This document shows positions 41,715-53,203 of a stretch of 64,000 nt of DNA, piece by piece (position 1 is the stretch's first letter; each line of letters opens with the position of its first letter). The notes under the pieces were generated by a model. It did not search any database, was not told the origin of the DNA, and saw only the letters and a program-made list of their open reading frames with translations. This stretch comes from Orobanche coerulescens (lineage: Eukaryota; Streptophyta; Magnoliopsida; Lamiales; Orobanchaceae). The translations under genes and the position numbers were made by a program. The stretch spans positions 106,385,170 to 106,449,169 of the forward strand of contig CM065801.1 in the NCBI GenBank assembly GCA_033398695.1, written 5' to 3'.

Positions 41715-43580
41715 ATGAAGAAGACCGACGATCCGGAGGCCCGGATGATCTCAGGTACACTCGATATTCTATCTCAACCTGTGTGTACCCTTTTTGATAC
41801 TGGTGCATCGCATTCATTCATTTCCGAGTCATGTTTGAGTAGACTACGTCTGGGTAGTGCTACTAGTTGTGAGCCTTATGTCATTGGCCTACCTGATGGT
41901 AGACGAATTGTCGGAAGTCGTGAGATTCAGAATTGTCCGATTCAGCTTCATGGTCGTGTATGTCCAGCGGACTTAATCGTAGTAGATTTGCCGAGGGACG
42001 ACATCGTCTTGGGTATTGATTGGATGGATCGTCATGATGCCATCATTAGTGTTCGAAAGCGTTTGGTCAATATCATTTCAGACGATGGAGTCGAATGTGT
42101 GTTTCAGGGAGGTAATCCCGGCTGTTCTGGTAAAGTTATTAATTTGATGAAAGCAGTAAGGTTACTCAATCAGGGATGTGTCGGTTATTGGTGCTATATG
42201 GCCAAAACCGAGAAATCATCAGTAATATTGACGGATATTCCGGTAGTGAGGGAATATGCCGATGTTTTTCCAGACGAGTTACCTGGTTTGCCTCCATATA
42301 GGGATGTGGAATTCACGATTGAGTTGGAGCCTCGTACGTCCCCGATATCGAAGGCACCGTACCGGATGGCCCCGACCGAAATGCAGGAATTAAAGAACCA
42401 ACTTGAGGAATTGTTCGAGAAGGGTTATATTCGACTGAGTGCATCCCCGTGGGGAGCACCAGTGTTGTTTGTCAAGAAGAAGGATGGTTCATTCCGCTTA
42501 TGTATTGATTATCGGGAGTTGAACAGGGTGACGATCAAGAATAAGTATCCCTTACCCCGTATTGATGATCTCTTAGATCAACTTGAGGAGCTTGATATTT
42601 TCCAAGATCGACTTAAGATCTGGATATCATCGATTCTGCATTCGAGAGTCGGACATCGCGAGGACGGCGTTTGAACACGCTATGGTCATTATGAGTTTGT
42701 GGTTATGCCGTTGGATGACTAATGCACTGCGGTATTCATGGAGTTAATGAATCGGGTTTTCATCGACTTTTTGGATCGGTTTGTTGTTGTCTTCATCGAT
42801 GACATTTTGATTTATTCTCTTGGCCGGGAGGAACACGAGTTTCACCTTCATCAAGTGCTCGGCGTGTTGAGACGAGAACAACTTTTTGGGAAGTTTTCCA
42901 AATGTGAGTTTTGGATGTCCAGTAGCGTTTCTCGGACATGTAATTTCATCGAGACGGAGTTCGTGTCGACCCTCGAAGACGGAGGCTATTCGAGATTGGC
43001 TACCTCAGAAGAACATTAAGGAAATCCAAGTTTCCTTGGATTAGCGGGTTATTCTCGGCGATTTGTAGAGGGATTTTCTAGAATCGCTCAACCCTTAACG
43101 AACCTTTGCGGAAGGATAAGAAATACACGTGGTCCGACGCGTGTCAACGGAGTTTTGAGGAACTCAAGAGCCGGTTAATGTCAGCACTGTACTCTCCTTG
43201 CCGCGAGGACGGAAGGATTTGTGGTTTATAGTGATGCATCCGGACGGGGTCTCGGATGTGTGCTCATGCGAAGCAGGAAGGTTATTGCCTATGCTTCACG
43301 GCAATTGAGACCTTACGAGGTTAATTATCCGACCCACGACACTGGAGCTAGCGGTAAGTGGTGTTCTCTTTGAAAATTTGGCGTCATTATCTTTATGGCG
43401 TTACATCGAATATTCACCGATCATAAGAGTTTAAAGTATATATTTACTCGAAGGAGTTAAATATGCGTCGAGAGGCAGTGGTTGGAATTAATCAAAGATT
43501 ATGATATCGAGATCATCTACCACACGGCCAAGGCGAACGTTGTCGCCGACGCCTTGAGACGAAAGTCCGTTCAGTAGCAG
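41715..43580 (+). pseudogene. Gypsy-4 protease, reverse transcriptase and RNase H
   Basis: The open part 41715-42674 has [19 protein letters not shown], protease [12 protein letters not shown] (DTGA near residues 33-36), the linker [19 protein letters not shown], and [15 protein letters not shown] and [15 protein letters not shown] motifs. A frameshift near 42590 falls in the [11 protein letters not shown] block. A second open part (42738-43019) carries [26 protein letters not shown] with intact FIDD. RNase H (43200-43520) is recognisable in pieces ([32 protein letters not shown]) across frames. Confidence 0.87.
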
Positions 43581-45119
43581 TTGCTTGCCCGTTTAAAAGT
43601 TCAGAAGGAGCTTCAGCAGGAATTCCTTACACCCGAGATCGAGGTCAGCCGGCGAGTTCGGGCGGCTTTGTATGTTAGAGATTTCATCGTCACTCGAGGA
43701 GGAAATCCGAGAGAATCGGGGTTCGGACCCATCATTGTTGCGCATCCGAGAGGATGTGGCTCGAGGAAAGTCCTGGATTTGTGGTCCACGAGGATGGACT
43801 TTTGTGGTTTAAGATTCGGTTGAGCGTACCTGCGTATGACGATTTTAAAAACTCTTTTTTTTCTGTAGCTCATGCTACCCCTTATTCTGTTCATCAGGGG
43901 TCTAGTAAGATGTACAAGGACTTGAAACAAAATTACTTGGTGGAGTAATATGAAGCGAGAAGTCGCGAGAATTTGTTTCGTGATGCTTAACATCAACAAG
44001 TTAAGATTGAACATCGGCGACGGCGGGTATCTGAAACCTCTTCCTATTCCCGAGTGGAAGTGGGAAGACATTTCTATGGATTTCATCACGAGTTTGCCGA
44101 CGAGTCGTCGTGGCATGAACACGATCTGGGTGATCGTGGACCGCTTAACCAAATCAGCTCATTTCCTTGAGATCAAGGATACGTGGGGTCCCGAGAGACT
44201 TGCCCAGTTGTTCATTAAAGAGATAGTCAGACTTCACGGTACTCCTAAAAGTATCGTTTCCGATCGTGACGGACGGTTTGTGTCGCATTTTTGGAAATCA
44301 GTCCATCGTGCTATGGGAACTCAGCTTAATCTCACTACCGCTTTTCATCCTCAGTCCGACGGACAATCAGAGAGGACCATTCAGACATTAGAGGACATGT
44401 TGAGGGCATGCGTCCTCGATTGGAAAGACGATTGGGAAGCCCAACTACCATTAATCGAGTTCACGTATAATAACAGTTGGCATGCTTCGATCAAGATGGC
44501 ACCTTACGAGGCCGTGTATGGTCGTCGTTGTCGATCTCCGTTGTGTTGGGATGACCTATCAGAATCATTGGGCACCGAGCCAGATATGCTTATAGCCGCC
44601 CGTGAGAAGGTAGCTTTGATCAGGAGTCGTTTGTTGACAGCTTAGAGTCGACAGAAATCATATGCGGATAACCGTCGTCGACCATTAGAGTTCGAGGCTG
44701 GCGACCATGTGTTGGTCAAGGTATCCCCGAGTCGTGGTATCTTCCGTTTTGGGAAGAGGGGAAAGCTGAGTCCGAGATTCATTGGACCGTTTGAGATTTT
44801 GGATCGAGTAGGCGAGTTAGCTTATCGATTGGCTTTACCTCCGGCGTTGAGCCGAATTCATAATGTGTTTCACGTCTCTCAGTTGCGGAAGTATGTTGCC
44901 GACCCGAGTCACATACTTCAGTTCGACGAAATCGAGATTGCCGATGATCATTCATATGAGGAACGTCCTATACGAGTTTTAGAGTGGTGAATCAAACAGT
45001 TGAGGAATAAGACGATTCCTTTGGTTAAAATTCAGTGGTCTAGACACGGAGTCGAAGAGGCTACTTGGGAAACCGAGGATAGTATGCGGGAGAGTTATCC
45101 CGAGTTGTTTGACACTTAG
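43581..45119 (+). pseudogene. Gypsy-4 integrase and chromodomain-like tail
   Basis: The zinc-binding N-terminus is scrambled (43581-43990). From 43950 a clean frame gives PIPEWKWEDISMDFITSLPTSRR, VIVDRLTKSAHFLEIKDTWG, IVSDRDGRFVSHFW, FHPQSDGQSERTIQTLEDML and YNNSWHASIKMAPYEAVYGR, so the D, D and E residues are all present. It is interrupted by TAG at 44643-44645 and TGA at 44988-44990, both in the same frame. It ends [19 protein letters not shown]...YPELFDT with TAG at 45117-45119. It closely resembles the Gypsy-3 protein. Confidence 0.9.
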
Positions 45120-45140
45120 TTTTGGGGACGAAACTCTTTT

Positions 45141-45153
45141 AAGGGGGGGTGTA
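45141..45153 (+). promoter_or_regulatory. Polypurine tract of Gypsy-4
   Basis: AAGGGGGGGTGTA directly precedes the 3' LTR start (45154). Confidence 0.8.
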
Positions 45154-47620
45154 TGTAATACCGAGTTGTAATTCAGCAATTATCACTCAGTAATTATCAT
45201 TCAGTATTTATCATTCAGTAATTGATACTCAGTAATTCCATTCATTATTGATCATTTGTCACTCATGTTCAGTCATGGTGTTCATCATTCAGAGTAATTG
45301 TATCGTGTATCAATCGTCATTCATCAGTAATCTGATTGGAGTTTCGTGCCGTGTTTATCATCATTGTCATTTTCGTTGCGAGCTGTGCGTGATGAGTAGT
45401 GCACGCTACGTACTCCTTTTAGCGTACGCTAATTGGGTATAGGTAGCGCACGCTACCACTCAGCTTTAGCGCACGCTAAGGTTGCCACGGCCGATCCGAG
45501 AAGGTACCGGTGCGGTGAGATATTTGTAGCGCACGCTACGAGTGGTAAGTATCGCGCGCTAAAGGGTTGTAGAACCGCACTCTATATCTGAGGTGTAGCG
45601 CACGCTAAGGACGGATCGAGTTGAGTCCGGTGGCTCTTTGGGCGCCTTTGGATTAATTCATAGCGCACGCTATGTGTTGTTGTTAGCGTCATGGCCCGAT
45701 ATATTAGCGCACGCTAAACAATGGTTGTAGCGCACGCTATCGGGTCGAATCGAGGTCGAGGCAGGTTTTACGGACTCGATCTTTGGGCATCAATATTTCG
45801 TTAGCGCACGCTAATAATGGGTCTTAGCGCACGCTAGTAATATGGCCGTAGCGCACGCTACAAGAAGGTACGTAGCGCCCGCTACCGTGTTCGGACAGTG
45901 GGTACTGGACTACCCAAATTACTCGTTAGCGCATGCTACGCACAAGGGCTAGCGCACGCTAACCTGGACTGACTATAAATTGGACAGTTTAGTCAGAGTT
46001 CGTCATTTATTCATCTCATTTCATTCCTTCGGTAATCTTGGGCGATTTCGAGCGATTCGAAGAGGATTCTTCGAGGTGTAATCATAAATCATCATCTTCA
46101 AGCTCATCTTTCGGGTTAATCATCATTTCATCATCTTCATCACATCGAATCAAAGGTATTAATCTCTTGGATCTAGAATTTCGGATTTTTGGGTTTTTCC
46201 TTCCGATTTCTTCGTGTAAGCTTGGATTATCATTGGAATATGTTAGATATGGATTATCTACCTTGGATAAGTATATTCTTACGGATTTAATGGTTATTTT
46301 CGGAATTATTTCAAGAACCCTTGGGGTTGACTTCGGTTATTTTGGGGATTTCCGATTGTCGTTATTATAAAATTAAATTGTGGATTTCTATGAGATTATC
46401 GATGTCATTGGTAATATTTTGCTGGTTTGAATCAATCATGTTGGAGTTGGTTCGATAATTCGGGTTTGGTTTTAACCAACGGGTATCTCAATGTTTTCGT
46501 GAGAGTTCATCTATGAGTTCGGATATTGTTGTATCGACGTTTGGGTCGGTTATGATCGTATTTGATTCGTGTATTGATCGGTTGTTGGTAATTATTGTTG
46601 TTCAAGGTTGTTCGAGCGACCGACATTTCATTTAGGACGTTGTTCGTGGGAGGACATTCTTCATCGGTATTGTGTAAGTTAATTCTTACTCGGTTAAAAG
46701 GATATTCATTCCTTTTGTTGTTGTTCATTCATAATCGTAACTCGATCCATCGGTGTATTAACCGTATCAAAACTTGTCATTGTCAATTAATCACCTCGAT
46801 CATAAGAGCAGCGGTTCCGATCATTTCATTGAGCTATCATTCATTTCACCATCATTTAATCTTGGTGAGTCATTATTCATTTTCGTTGTCACTTTTGTCA
46901 TATTGTGGCATTAGGGTCATCTTGGCATGCGGTTGGTATGTGTAGGATTTTCATGTCGGGCACATTATAGTCGTGTGTTGGTTGGTGGCCTCACATTGGG
47001 TGTGCACACGAGTTGATGGCTTCGTGAGGCGATTAGGTACAAGACCACACGTGTATTCGATCAATACTCGTTGGTGGCTTGTGCGGACACATTTCCATCC
47101 GGACGTAGTGTGGCGCCATTCCTTTGAGCCGTCTTGATAGTCGATTCATATAGCATGTTTGATTGCGTATGTTTCGAGGATAATTCATAATTTGAGATAT
47201 ATCATGATTGTGTATTTTCAACCCTTGAGGATTGTTGTTACGTATGGCGGCCCCGTTGGGGATACTGTTTTGTCATGGCAAGGCTAAGGCACGGGAGAGC
47301 ACGGTGACGGCGAGAGTCAGTGATACTAGTAGGGGGCCCCAGTCTATTCAGTCACTTATGTTTTCTTCATTTATTCCGCTGCAGACATTCCGTTTGAATA
47401 CTCATTTCACTCAGTGTTGTATATTTTATCTCCATATAAAATATACTTGTATTCAGTATCATCCTGGGTGTGTTGTATGAAACTCCTCATCGGAGTAATT
47501 AATTGTGTAATGTGGTTCGGTACTACATTTACCTGTGTAATTCATTCATTTTCATTCGCCTGGTGGGTCCCAGTTGGGGGTCCACGACACTGTAATATCC
47601 GCCTAGTTTGGGGTGTTACA
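45154..47620 (+). repeat. Gypsy-4 3' LTR
   Basis: It starts TGTAATACCGAG and ends GGGGTGTTACA. It matches the 5' LTR closely except in short clusters where CAG in one copy is CGA or CGG in the other and CTGG is ACGG. Confidence 0.92.
45397..45961 (+). repeat. TAGCGCACGCTA near-palindrome array, Gypsy-4 3' LTR
   Basis: Counterpart of 37719-38286 with the same site order. Some sites are corrupted relative to the 5' copy (ACCGCACTCTA, TAGCGTCATGG) and one is better preserved (45596-45608). Confidence 0.9.
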
Positions 47621-47625
47621 TCAGA

Positions 47626-49174
47626 GCCAAGTTGCAAGTAATTTAATTGTTTATGTAGAACGTGGTTTATATGCTTTGGATATATAAAATTATGTTCTTG
47701 ATCATATTTATGAAATAGGGATTTTATAAATATTTTTCTGTTTTGAATTTATTAAACCGGATCGTACAAAATCAATATTCTAGATTGTTTGTCGCAAAAT
47801 CTGTGGTACAGAACTATTCTGGAACAGCACAGCGAAACGGGCAGCGGACAGGGTTGGGTGCGGGTCGGGTCCGGGTTGGGTTGCAAACCGCGGACCAGGA
47901 CCTGTGGGTAGGTGATAAATAACAAAATAAAATACCTCTAAGGACGGATTCGATCCATAATCGTTCGCACACGAATGCCCCGTCCCGCCATCTCGATTGG
48001 AACTCTTTTTATAAAGCTTGTTCACTGTTATTTTATTTAACTTCTGTCTTGTAAATTCAAAATAATTGTTTCAAAAACATATTACTTGCGGCCGACGGGA
48101 TTCGAACCCGCGCGGTCATGTGCAGCCCGAGACTGCTCGGCCAACTAGGCTAATGTATCATATTATTTATTCTTGCGCGAATATTTTTCGTATGCATGAC
48201 TGTCAGGCATATTTATGTTATGTTTAATTAAATACGTGATAACTAATTTTAGTATATGTTTAGTGTATGGCATGACTATAAATTGATCAATGCGATTGGA
48301 TATTTCAATTTAATTTTGGGTTGTTTTTAACGGCCTACGTGTCATTTAATTATAATTATTTTTATGGCCTGCAAGTGGTCTTATAATTTATTATTATTAT
48401 TATTTACGGCAAGCTTGTCATTTGCCCTCTTGTAATTTACTTTAATAGTGTAGTATAGTTTTTTATTAATGTAATGAAGACAAGAAGAAGACGAATGACG
48501 GACTCGAGGAGCCAATTGATTGCTTATGACGTTCCAATTATACCCTTTAGATTGACCTTTGTGATTATCATATTGGCTCATGAAAATCATGTTAGGATTA
48601 TGGTCATGCTATATACGGTCTAGTGCTTTATTATGTCATGTGATGCTATATATGTTTAAATTTATGCATGTATGTGATGCGATGTATGTTTAGATGTATG
48701 TTAGCCAACACAGACATGAAACATAGGATAAAACCCTTTATTAAAATTTTAATGCCGTTCAATTAAAATATCTATCAAGACTTCGATCATCTTGAGCAGG
48801 CTATGTCAAAGCTGGGTGCTCGGATTATCTTAGTAAGGTAGGACAGGTAATGGTGATACTTATGTGTCCTAATGAACTAAAATTTCAAAATAGATCTGAA
48901 CCTTAAGGCATAACATGAGATTATAACATGCTTGGGCATAATATGCCAAATCCCATAAGCATATCAAAGAGTTACATATGATGTAATCGATAAAGATTTA
49001 TCCATCTAAAGTACATCAATGCCAAAACTGAGTTTAGAGTTATGCAAATGGGGTCTTAGCCAACTAAACTTACAAACGTTGTAAAATTGAGGGTATTTTT
49101 ATTTTAGTGGGAGTATTTTTTGAGAAATATAAATGTGACTAATACATTGAATATTGAATTCGGTAGATAACAAA
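47626..49174 (+). other. Copia-2 5' leader
   Basis: About 1.5 kb between the PBS remainder (GCC at 47626) and the gag ATG at 49175, AT-rich with stops in all frames. A GC-rich patch at 47815-47900 has GGGTGCGGGTCGGGTCCGGG. A tRNA-like block lies at 48088-48159 on the minus strand. Long leaders of this kind are usual in plant Copia elements. No gene was seen. Confidence 0.7.
48088..48159 (-). other. tRNA-like sequence with intact A and B boxes
   Basis: The minus strand contains TAGCCTAGTTGG, a perfect match to the A box TRGCNNAGYNGG, and GGTTCGAATCC, a perfect B box, about 31 bases apart. The T arm GCGGG-TTCGAAT-CCCGT pairs apart from one wobble. A GCAG/CTGC stem with loop TCTCGGG sits where the anticodon arm should be. 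The acceptor arms (GATACAT and CGGCCGC) do not pair and position 33 is not T, so it is not a working tRNA gene. It may be a SINE head or a tRNA pseudogene caught in the Copia-2 leader. Confidence 0.6.
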
Positions 49175-49252
49175 ATGGCATCAAACAACACATCCACCAT
49201 TACACTGCGATCCGTCCTTGAGAACGACAAGCTCAAAGAAAACGGCAGCAAG
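49175..49252 (+). pseudogene. Copia-2 gag, first part
   Basis: The ATG at 49175 gives MASNN...TLRSVLENDKLKENGSK, a usual Copia gag start. Gypsy-5 interrupts it after 49252. The frame continues from 57522 as LYVLEEEIPNEP. Relatives have an extra block (NFLDWYRNL-type) between these parts, so about 45 bp seem to be missing here. Confidence 0.82.
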
Positions 49253-49563
49253 TGTAATACCCAAATTTTCAGTATAAATTTTTCGCGTTATTTTATCTAA
49301 GATATACTGGATGGCTTGGTGTCTATACAGTATGGATAAAATAAATTGAGAACTGAGACAGCTGTATTTGTACTCGTATAACTGTCGTAGTGGTTCGACA
49401 ATTATTTTGAGGATACCGTGTATCAGGTTATCGTATTTTCGATATTGGATATATCGTATGATGATGTTATTGGATTCAGTACATGTATTCAGTATGCAGT
49501 ATGTTCGTATTTTGATATGTCGAGACGGACGAGGAGAACTGGAAATGGCTAAGTATAGCCTGA

Positions 49564-50055
49564 TTAGCGCGCGCTAATGTTCAAGTATAGCGCACGCTAT
49601 CGTTCATGGTTAGCGCACGCTAGAGGCGGAATGTAGCGCACGCTAAATGCAGTCAGATCGGAAGGAATCTGCGTGTGGACCCGGCTGCTTTCGGCGCACA
49701 TTCTCGTAAGTCAACGGTTGTTGTCCTGAAGTATTAGCGCACGCTAAAGCATGAGGCTTAGCGCACGCTAATTGTAGATCGGTCAAAGGGAATCTTATCC
49801 TTGTTAGATCGGCATGTGGGGCACATGCGGTACGTAGACTGTAGCAAGTCAACTGATATTAGCGCACGCTAAATGTAAGGACTTGCGTACGCTAAACAGT
49901 GTGAAATACGTACGCTAATGCATGGGCATTACGTACGTAAGCTCATGTTCGAGGCAAGAAAGTGGCCTCTGGGCTGCGATAGCGCACGCTAACAAAGTCG
50001 GTTAGCGCATGCTAAGGCCGTAGCGCACGCCAAACATAAGGTTTAGCGCACGCTA
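49564..50055 (+). repeat. TAGCGCACGCTA near-palindrome array, Gypsy-5 5' LTR
   Basis: About fourteen sites in 490 bp use the core of the Gypsy-4 array (TTAGCGCACGCTAA, TATAGCGCACGCTATC) plus variants GCGTACGCTAA and ACGTACGTAA. Site spacing and spacers differ from Gypsy-4. A single degenerate site remains at 50960-50970. Confidence 0.92.
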
Positions 50056-50066
50056 GTAATACAATT

Positions 50067-50074
50067 TATAAAAA
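50067..50074 (+). promoter_or_regulatory. TATA box of Gypsy-5 LTR
   Basis: TATAAAAA lies 12 bp after the last array site, followed by a C/T-rich stretch (TTCATTTCTTTCCTTTCAC) and GAGAGAG. The same box is at 53707-53714 in the 3' LTR. Confidence 0.68.
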
Positions 50075-51111
50075 GGGGACAGACGGGTGTTATGAAGCAT
50101 TCTCGTTCATTTCTTTCCTTTCACTCGATAGAGAGAGCTTTGGGAGGTACTTGAGTTCCTAAAACACTCTGAGATGATGATCTTTAACGAGATTAAGATG
50201 GAGAGCATGGATTCAAAGCTTTGTTCTTGAAATTATTAATGAGTCTTGGAATGGAGTTCATAGAGAGAGTCTTGAGGTTCCAAATACTGGATTATGATGG
50301 AATTGAGCGTCCTTATCAACATTTGGAGTTTGGAAATGATTGGGAACGGATTCAACCTTGATAATCCATCCATTTCTTCAAAGAGGCAATTAATCTTCAC
50401 TTTGGATTTCGTTTTGGGGATTGAATATTGGTGTTCTTGAGTTGATACTTATCATATTAATGAGTTGATAAGTATGATTTCGAGATGGCTTCCCGGGTAA
50501 CGTTGATGTTATTGTTGGTATGCGGATATTGATATGTTTTGTATGGTTTTGAATGGTGTTCAGGAGATATGTCGATTTATGTCTCCCTTGATTTTGGATT
50601 TGATGTTAAGATGATATACGGATATATATGACTTAGGTGATTAATTACATGTTAGCATATCGGATTATGATGGTTGTCATGAACGTGATTATGGAATCAT
50701 GGTACTTTTAGTGTTCTTGGTATATATATCATCAAAGAGGAAGGATATATGTTGGTTTGATTATTAACATGGATAAGATAATTGAAACTAAACATTATGT
50801 TGATTGTAGTGATTGAGTTCGTATGATAAGATATGGATCATGATGATGAGTTTTGATCTGGAAAGTTATTATTAATCTTGGAGTAAGATTTCCTTTTCAT
50901 TCGAATTCGTAGTCGCAAGGTGTTAGTCGATACTTGGAATGCATGCTACTGTATAGCATTAGCGCACGCCGTTTGGTCACGAACCTTTGAGCCATACCGT
51001 TTGGTCGTTCATACTTCCATGTATGATTGGATATGTTCGACGGTTTGCGACTGGTTGTTCATACGCCCGAGGGGTATGTTCGACAGCCAGAGTTATTTCT
51101 TTGAGATCCAT

Positions 51112-51560
51112 TATTGTTGATCATTTGGAGTCTACCTTGTTGAGGGTATTCTCGGTTATTGTTGGTCCTTTGTTGATCATTTGGAGTCTACCTTGTTGAG
51201 GGTATTCTCGGTTATTGTTGGTCCTTGTTGATCATTTGGAGTCTACCTTGTTGAGGGTATTCTCGGTTATTGTTGGTCCTCTGTTGATCATTTGGAGTTT
51301 ATCTCATTGAGGGAATTCTCAGTTATTGTTGGTCCTTTGTTGATCATTTGGAGTTTACCTCGTTGAGGGAATTCTCTGTTATTGTTGATCTTTGTTGATC
51401 ATGTTTGGAGTTTACCATGTTGAGGGTATTCTCGGTTATTGTTGATCCTTGTCGATCGTATTGGAATTCATCATGTTGATGATAATTTCGGTTGTACTTT
51501 GACCTTGGGTTGGTCATATTGGAACTCATCATATCGATGATATTCTCAGTGATGTATTGG
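51112..51560 (+). repeat. 56-bp tandem repeat, Gypsy-5 5' LTR
   Basis: TTGGAGT recurs at 51125, 51181, 51236, 51292, 51348 and 51405 at a 55-57-bp step, with diverged copies after that. The unit core is TTGATCATTTGGAG...TTGAGGGTATTCTCGG. Its counterpart is at 56122-56600. Confidence 0.9.
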
Positions 51561-52499
51561 TTGATCATTGTTATTAATTGTATGAGCATTCGGACTGTAC
51601 GTCGATGTTCGGGATTTGTTATCATTATCATGTGGTAGTTGATCTACAGATATGTTGTGTATTATTGGTTTATCTAGGTTGAGATTTGATTGTGTAATCC
51701 GGCGGACAGGATTTGGCACAGATTGGATTATTTTCGCACTTATGAGTTATGAGGACGATTTGAGGACACTTGGCATTGTTTGAATACAGTACAGTATAAT
51801 TGTTGTTGAGTTCTTTTCGTCATTTGAGAATGCGAAATGTGAGGTAAGGATCGATTTGGTATGGATTGCCATGGATTGGTAAGGTTATGACGGTAAGTTT
51901 ACATTGGTAGTATTCTTACAGTATTATTACATTGGTATGTAATTATTTATGATGATTTGATCGTTATCATTATCGAGTATTGTGGCTGACCCCGTCGTGG
52001 GCTTTATTTTTAGGTACTCGGAGATCGAGCTAGTAGAGGTCGTGAAGGGATGAGCTTCCCGATGTGATACTGGCGGTGGCATGTTTTGGAGTATCGAGTA
52101 TTTCTTTTCTGGTTATTCACTCCGCTGCAAATGTGTATTTTGAACTGTGTTTTTATCCGCTGCGTGTGTATATTTTCAAAATTGCCTATTGGGCATTTTA
52201 CGAAGTTGGGTTATTTTCGTCAAACTCTTTTTCCCAAATTATTTTATCGGTACGTTTAAGTGGTAGCTTAACGTACATTTTAAACTATCGAAAATTGACA
52301 CTTCGCCTTGTATTTTCAAAAGGTATTTTACGACGGTATTTGAGAACTATGCTTTTGAAAATATTTGAGTATTTAAAATATTACCGTCATCAGCCTTTAG
52401 GCATTTTTGAATTGGTTTTGTAAACGATTTTTAGCCTGGTGGGTTCCGGCGCGGGACCCATGGCGCTGTAATATCCCGGATGGTTTTGGGGGTGTTACA

Positions 52500-52891
52500 G
52501 AAGATGGTATCGGAGCTTGGGTTTTGTGAAACCCGGGCGTGTGTGTTATGTGGCTCTACCGGGACGGTAGTAGCGTGACTTTTGAAAATGATTTTTTTTT
52601 TCTGACTTTTGAGTCAAACCGATTTTAGAGTTTCCAAAATTTTTGAGATATTTTCCAATTGTTATTTGTGATATTGGCGTGTGTTGGTATTGTTTTGAGA
52701 CTTCGTGTGGGAGTCGTGTGCTAGTATCACGGGAGATCATCGGCTTCACGCACCTGTAAGTATATTGGTTTGGTTATTCGCTTGTGGCGACACTTGATTG
52801 TTTTGTGATGAGTTGGAAAGATTTGGATTTATCTGTTGTTGGTGGCAGGTTGCAAGTTTCGAGGACGAAACTTATTTTAAGGGGGGTAGTA
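52500..52891 (+). other. Gypsy-5 internal region (PBS, remnant, PPT)
   Basis: PBS TGGTATCGGAGC at 52505-52516. About 350 bp follow with no open frame of note. GGTTGCAAGTTTCGAGGACGAAACTTATT (52851-52879) matches the chromovirus sequence just after the pol stop in Gypsy-2 and Gypsy-4. Then comes the PPT TTTAAGGGGGGTAGTA (52876-52891). Leader and 3' end are thus kept and all of gag-pol is absent. Confidence 0.85.
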
Positions 52892-53203
52892 TGTAATACC
52901 CGAATTTTCAGTATGAATTTTTCGCGTTATTTTATCTAAGATATACTGGATGGCTTGGTGTCTATACAGTATGGATAAAATAAATTGAGAACTGAGACAG
53001 CTGTATTTGTACTCGTATAACTGTCATAGTGGTTCGACAATTATTTTGAGGATACCGTGTATCAGGTTATCGTACTTTTGATATTGGATATATCGTATGA
53101 TGATGTTATTAGATTCAGTACATGTATTCAGTATGCAGTATGTTTGTATTTTGATATGTCGAGACGGACGAGAAAAACTGGAAAATGGCTAAGTATAGCG
53201 TGA

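Larger units (their letters stand above)
37476..47620 (+). mobile_element. Gypsy-4: chromovirus inserted in the Copia-2 PBS
   Basis: This 10.1-kb element has LTRs 37476-39951 and 45154-47620, PBS 39956, gag, pol with a chromodomain-like tail, and a PPT at 45141-45153. TCAGA is duplicated at 37471-37475 and 47621-47625. The coding part is close to complete but frameshifted many times, with several stops in the pol frame. The LTRs are near identical except for clustered differences, often at CAG/CTG. Confidence 0.93.
49253..52499 (+). repeat. Gypsy-5 5' LTR (with 1.4-kb deletion)
   Basis: It starts TGTAATACCCAA and ends GGGGGTGTTACA. At 50970-50984 a 15-bp filler replaces the 1386 bp found at 54610-55995 of the 3' LTR. 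Otherwise the copies are almost identical. Confidence 0.92.

Noticed and set aside
16620..47620. Integrated pararetrovirus (caulimovirid) rather than retrotransposons
   Set aside because: All RT-RNase H regions are followed by integrase with a chromodomain-like tail and flanked by LTRs, PBS, PPT and 5-bp TSDs. No movement or coat protein was seen.
48088..48159. Functional tRNA gene
   Set aside because: The A and B boxes are perfect, but the acceptor strands GATACAT and CGGCCGC do not pair and the base before the anticodon is not T. Kept only as tRNA-like.
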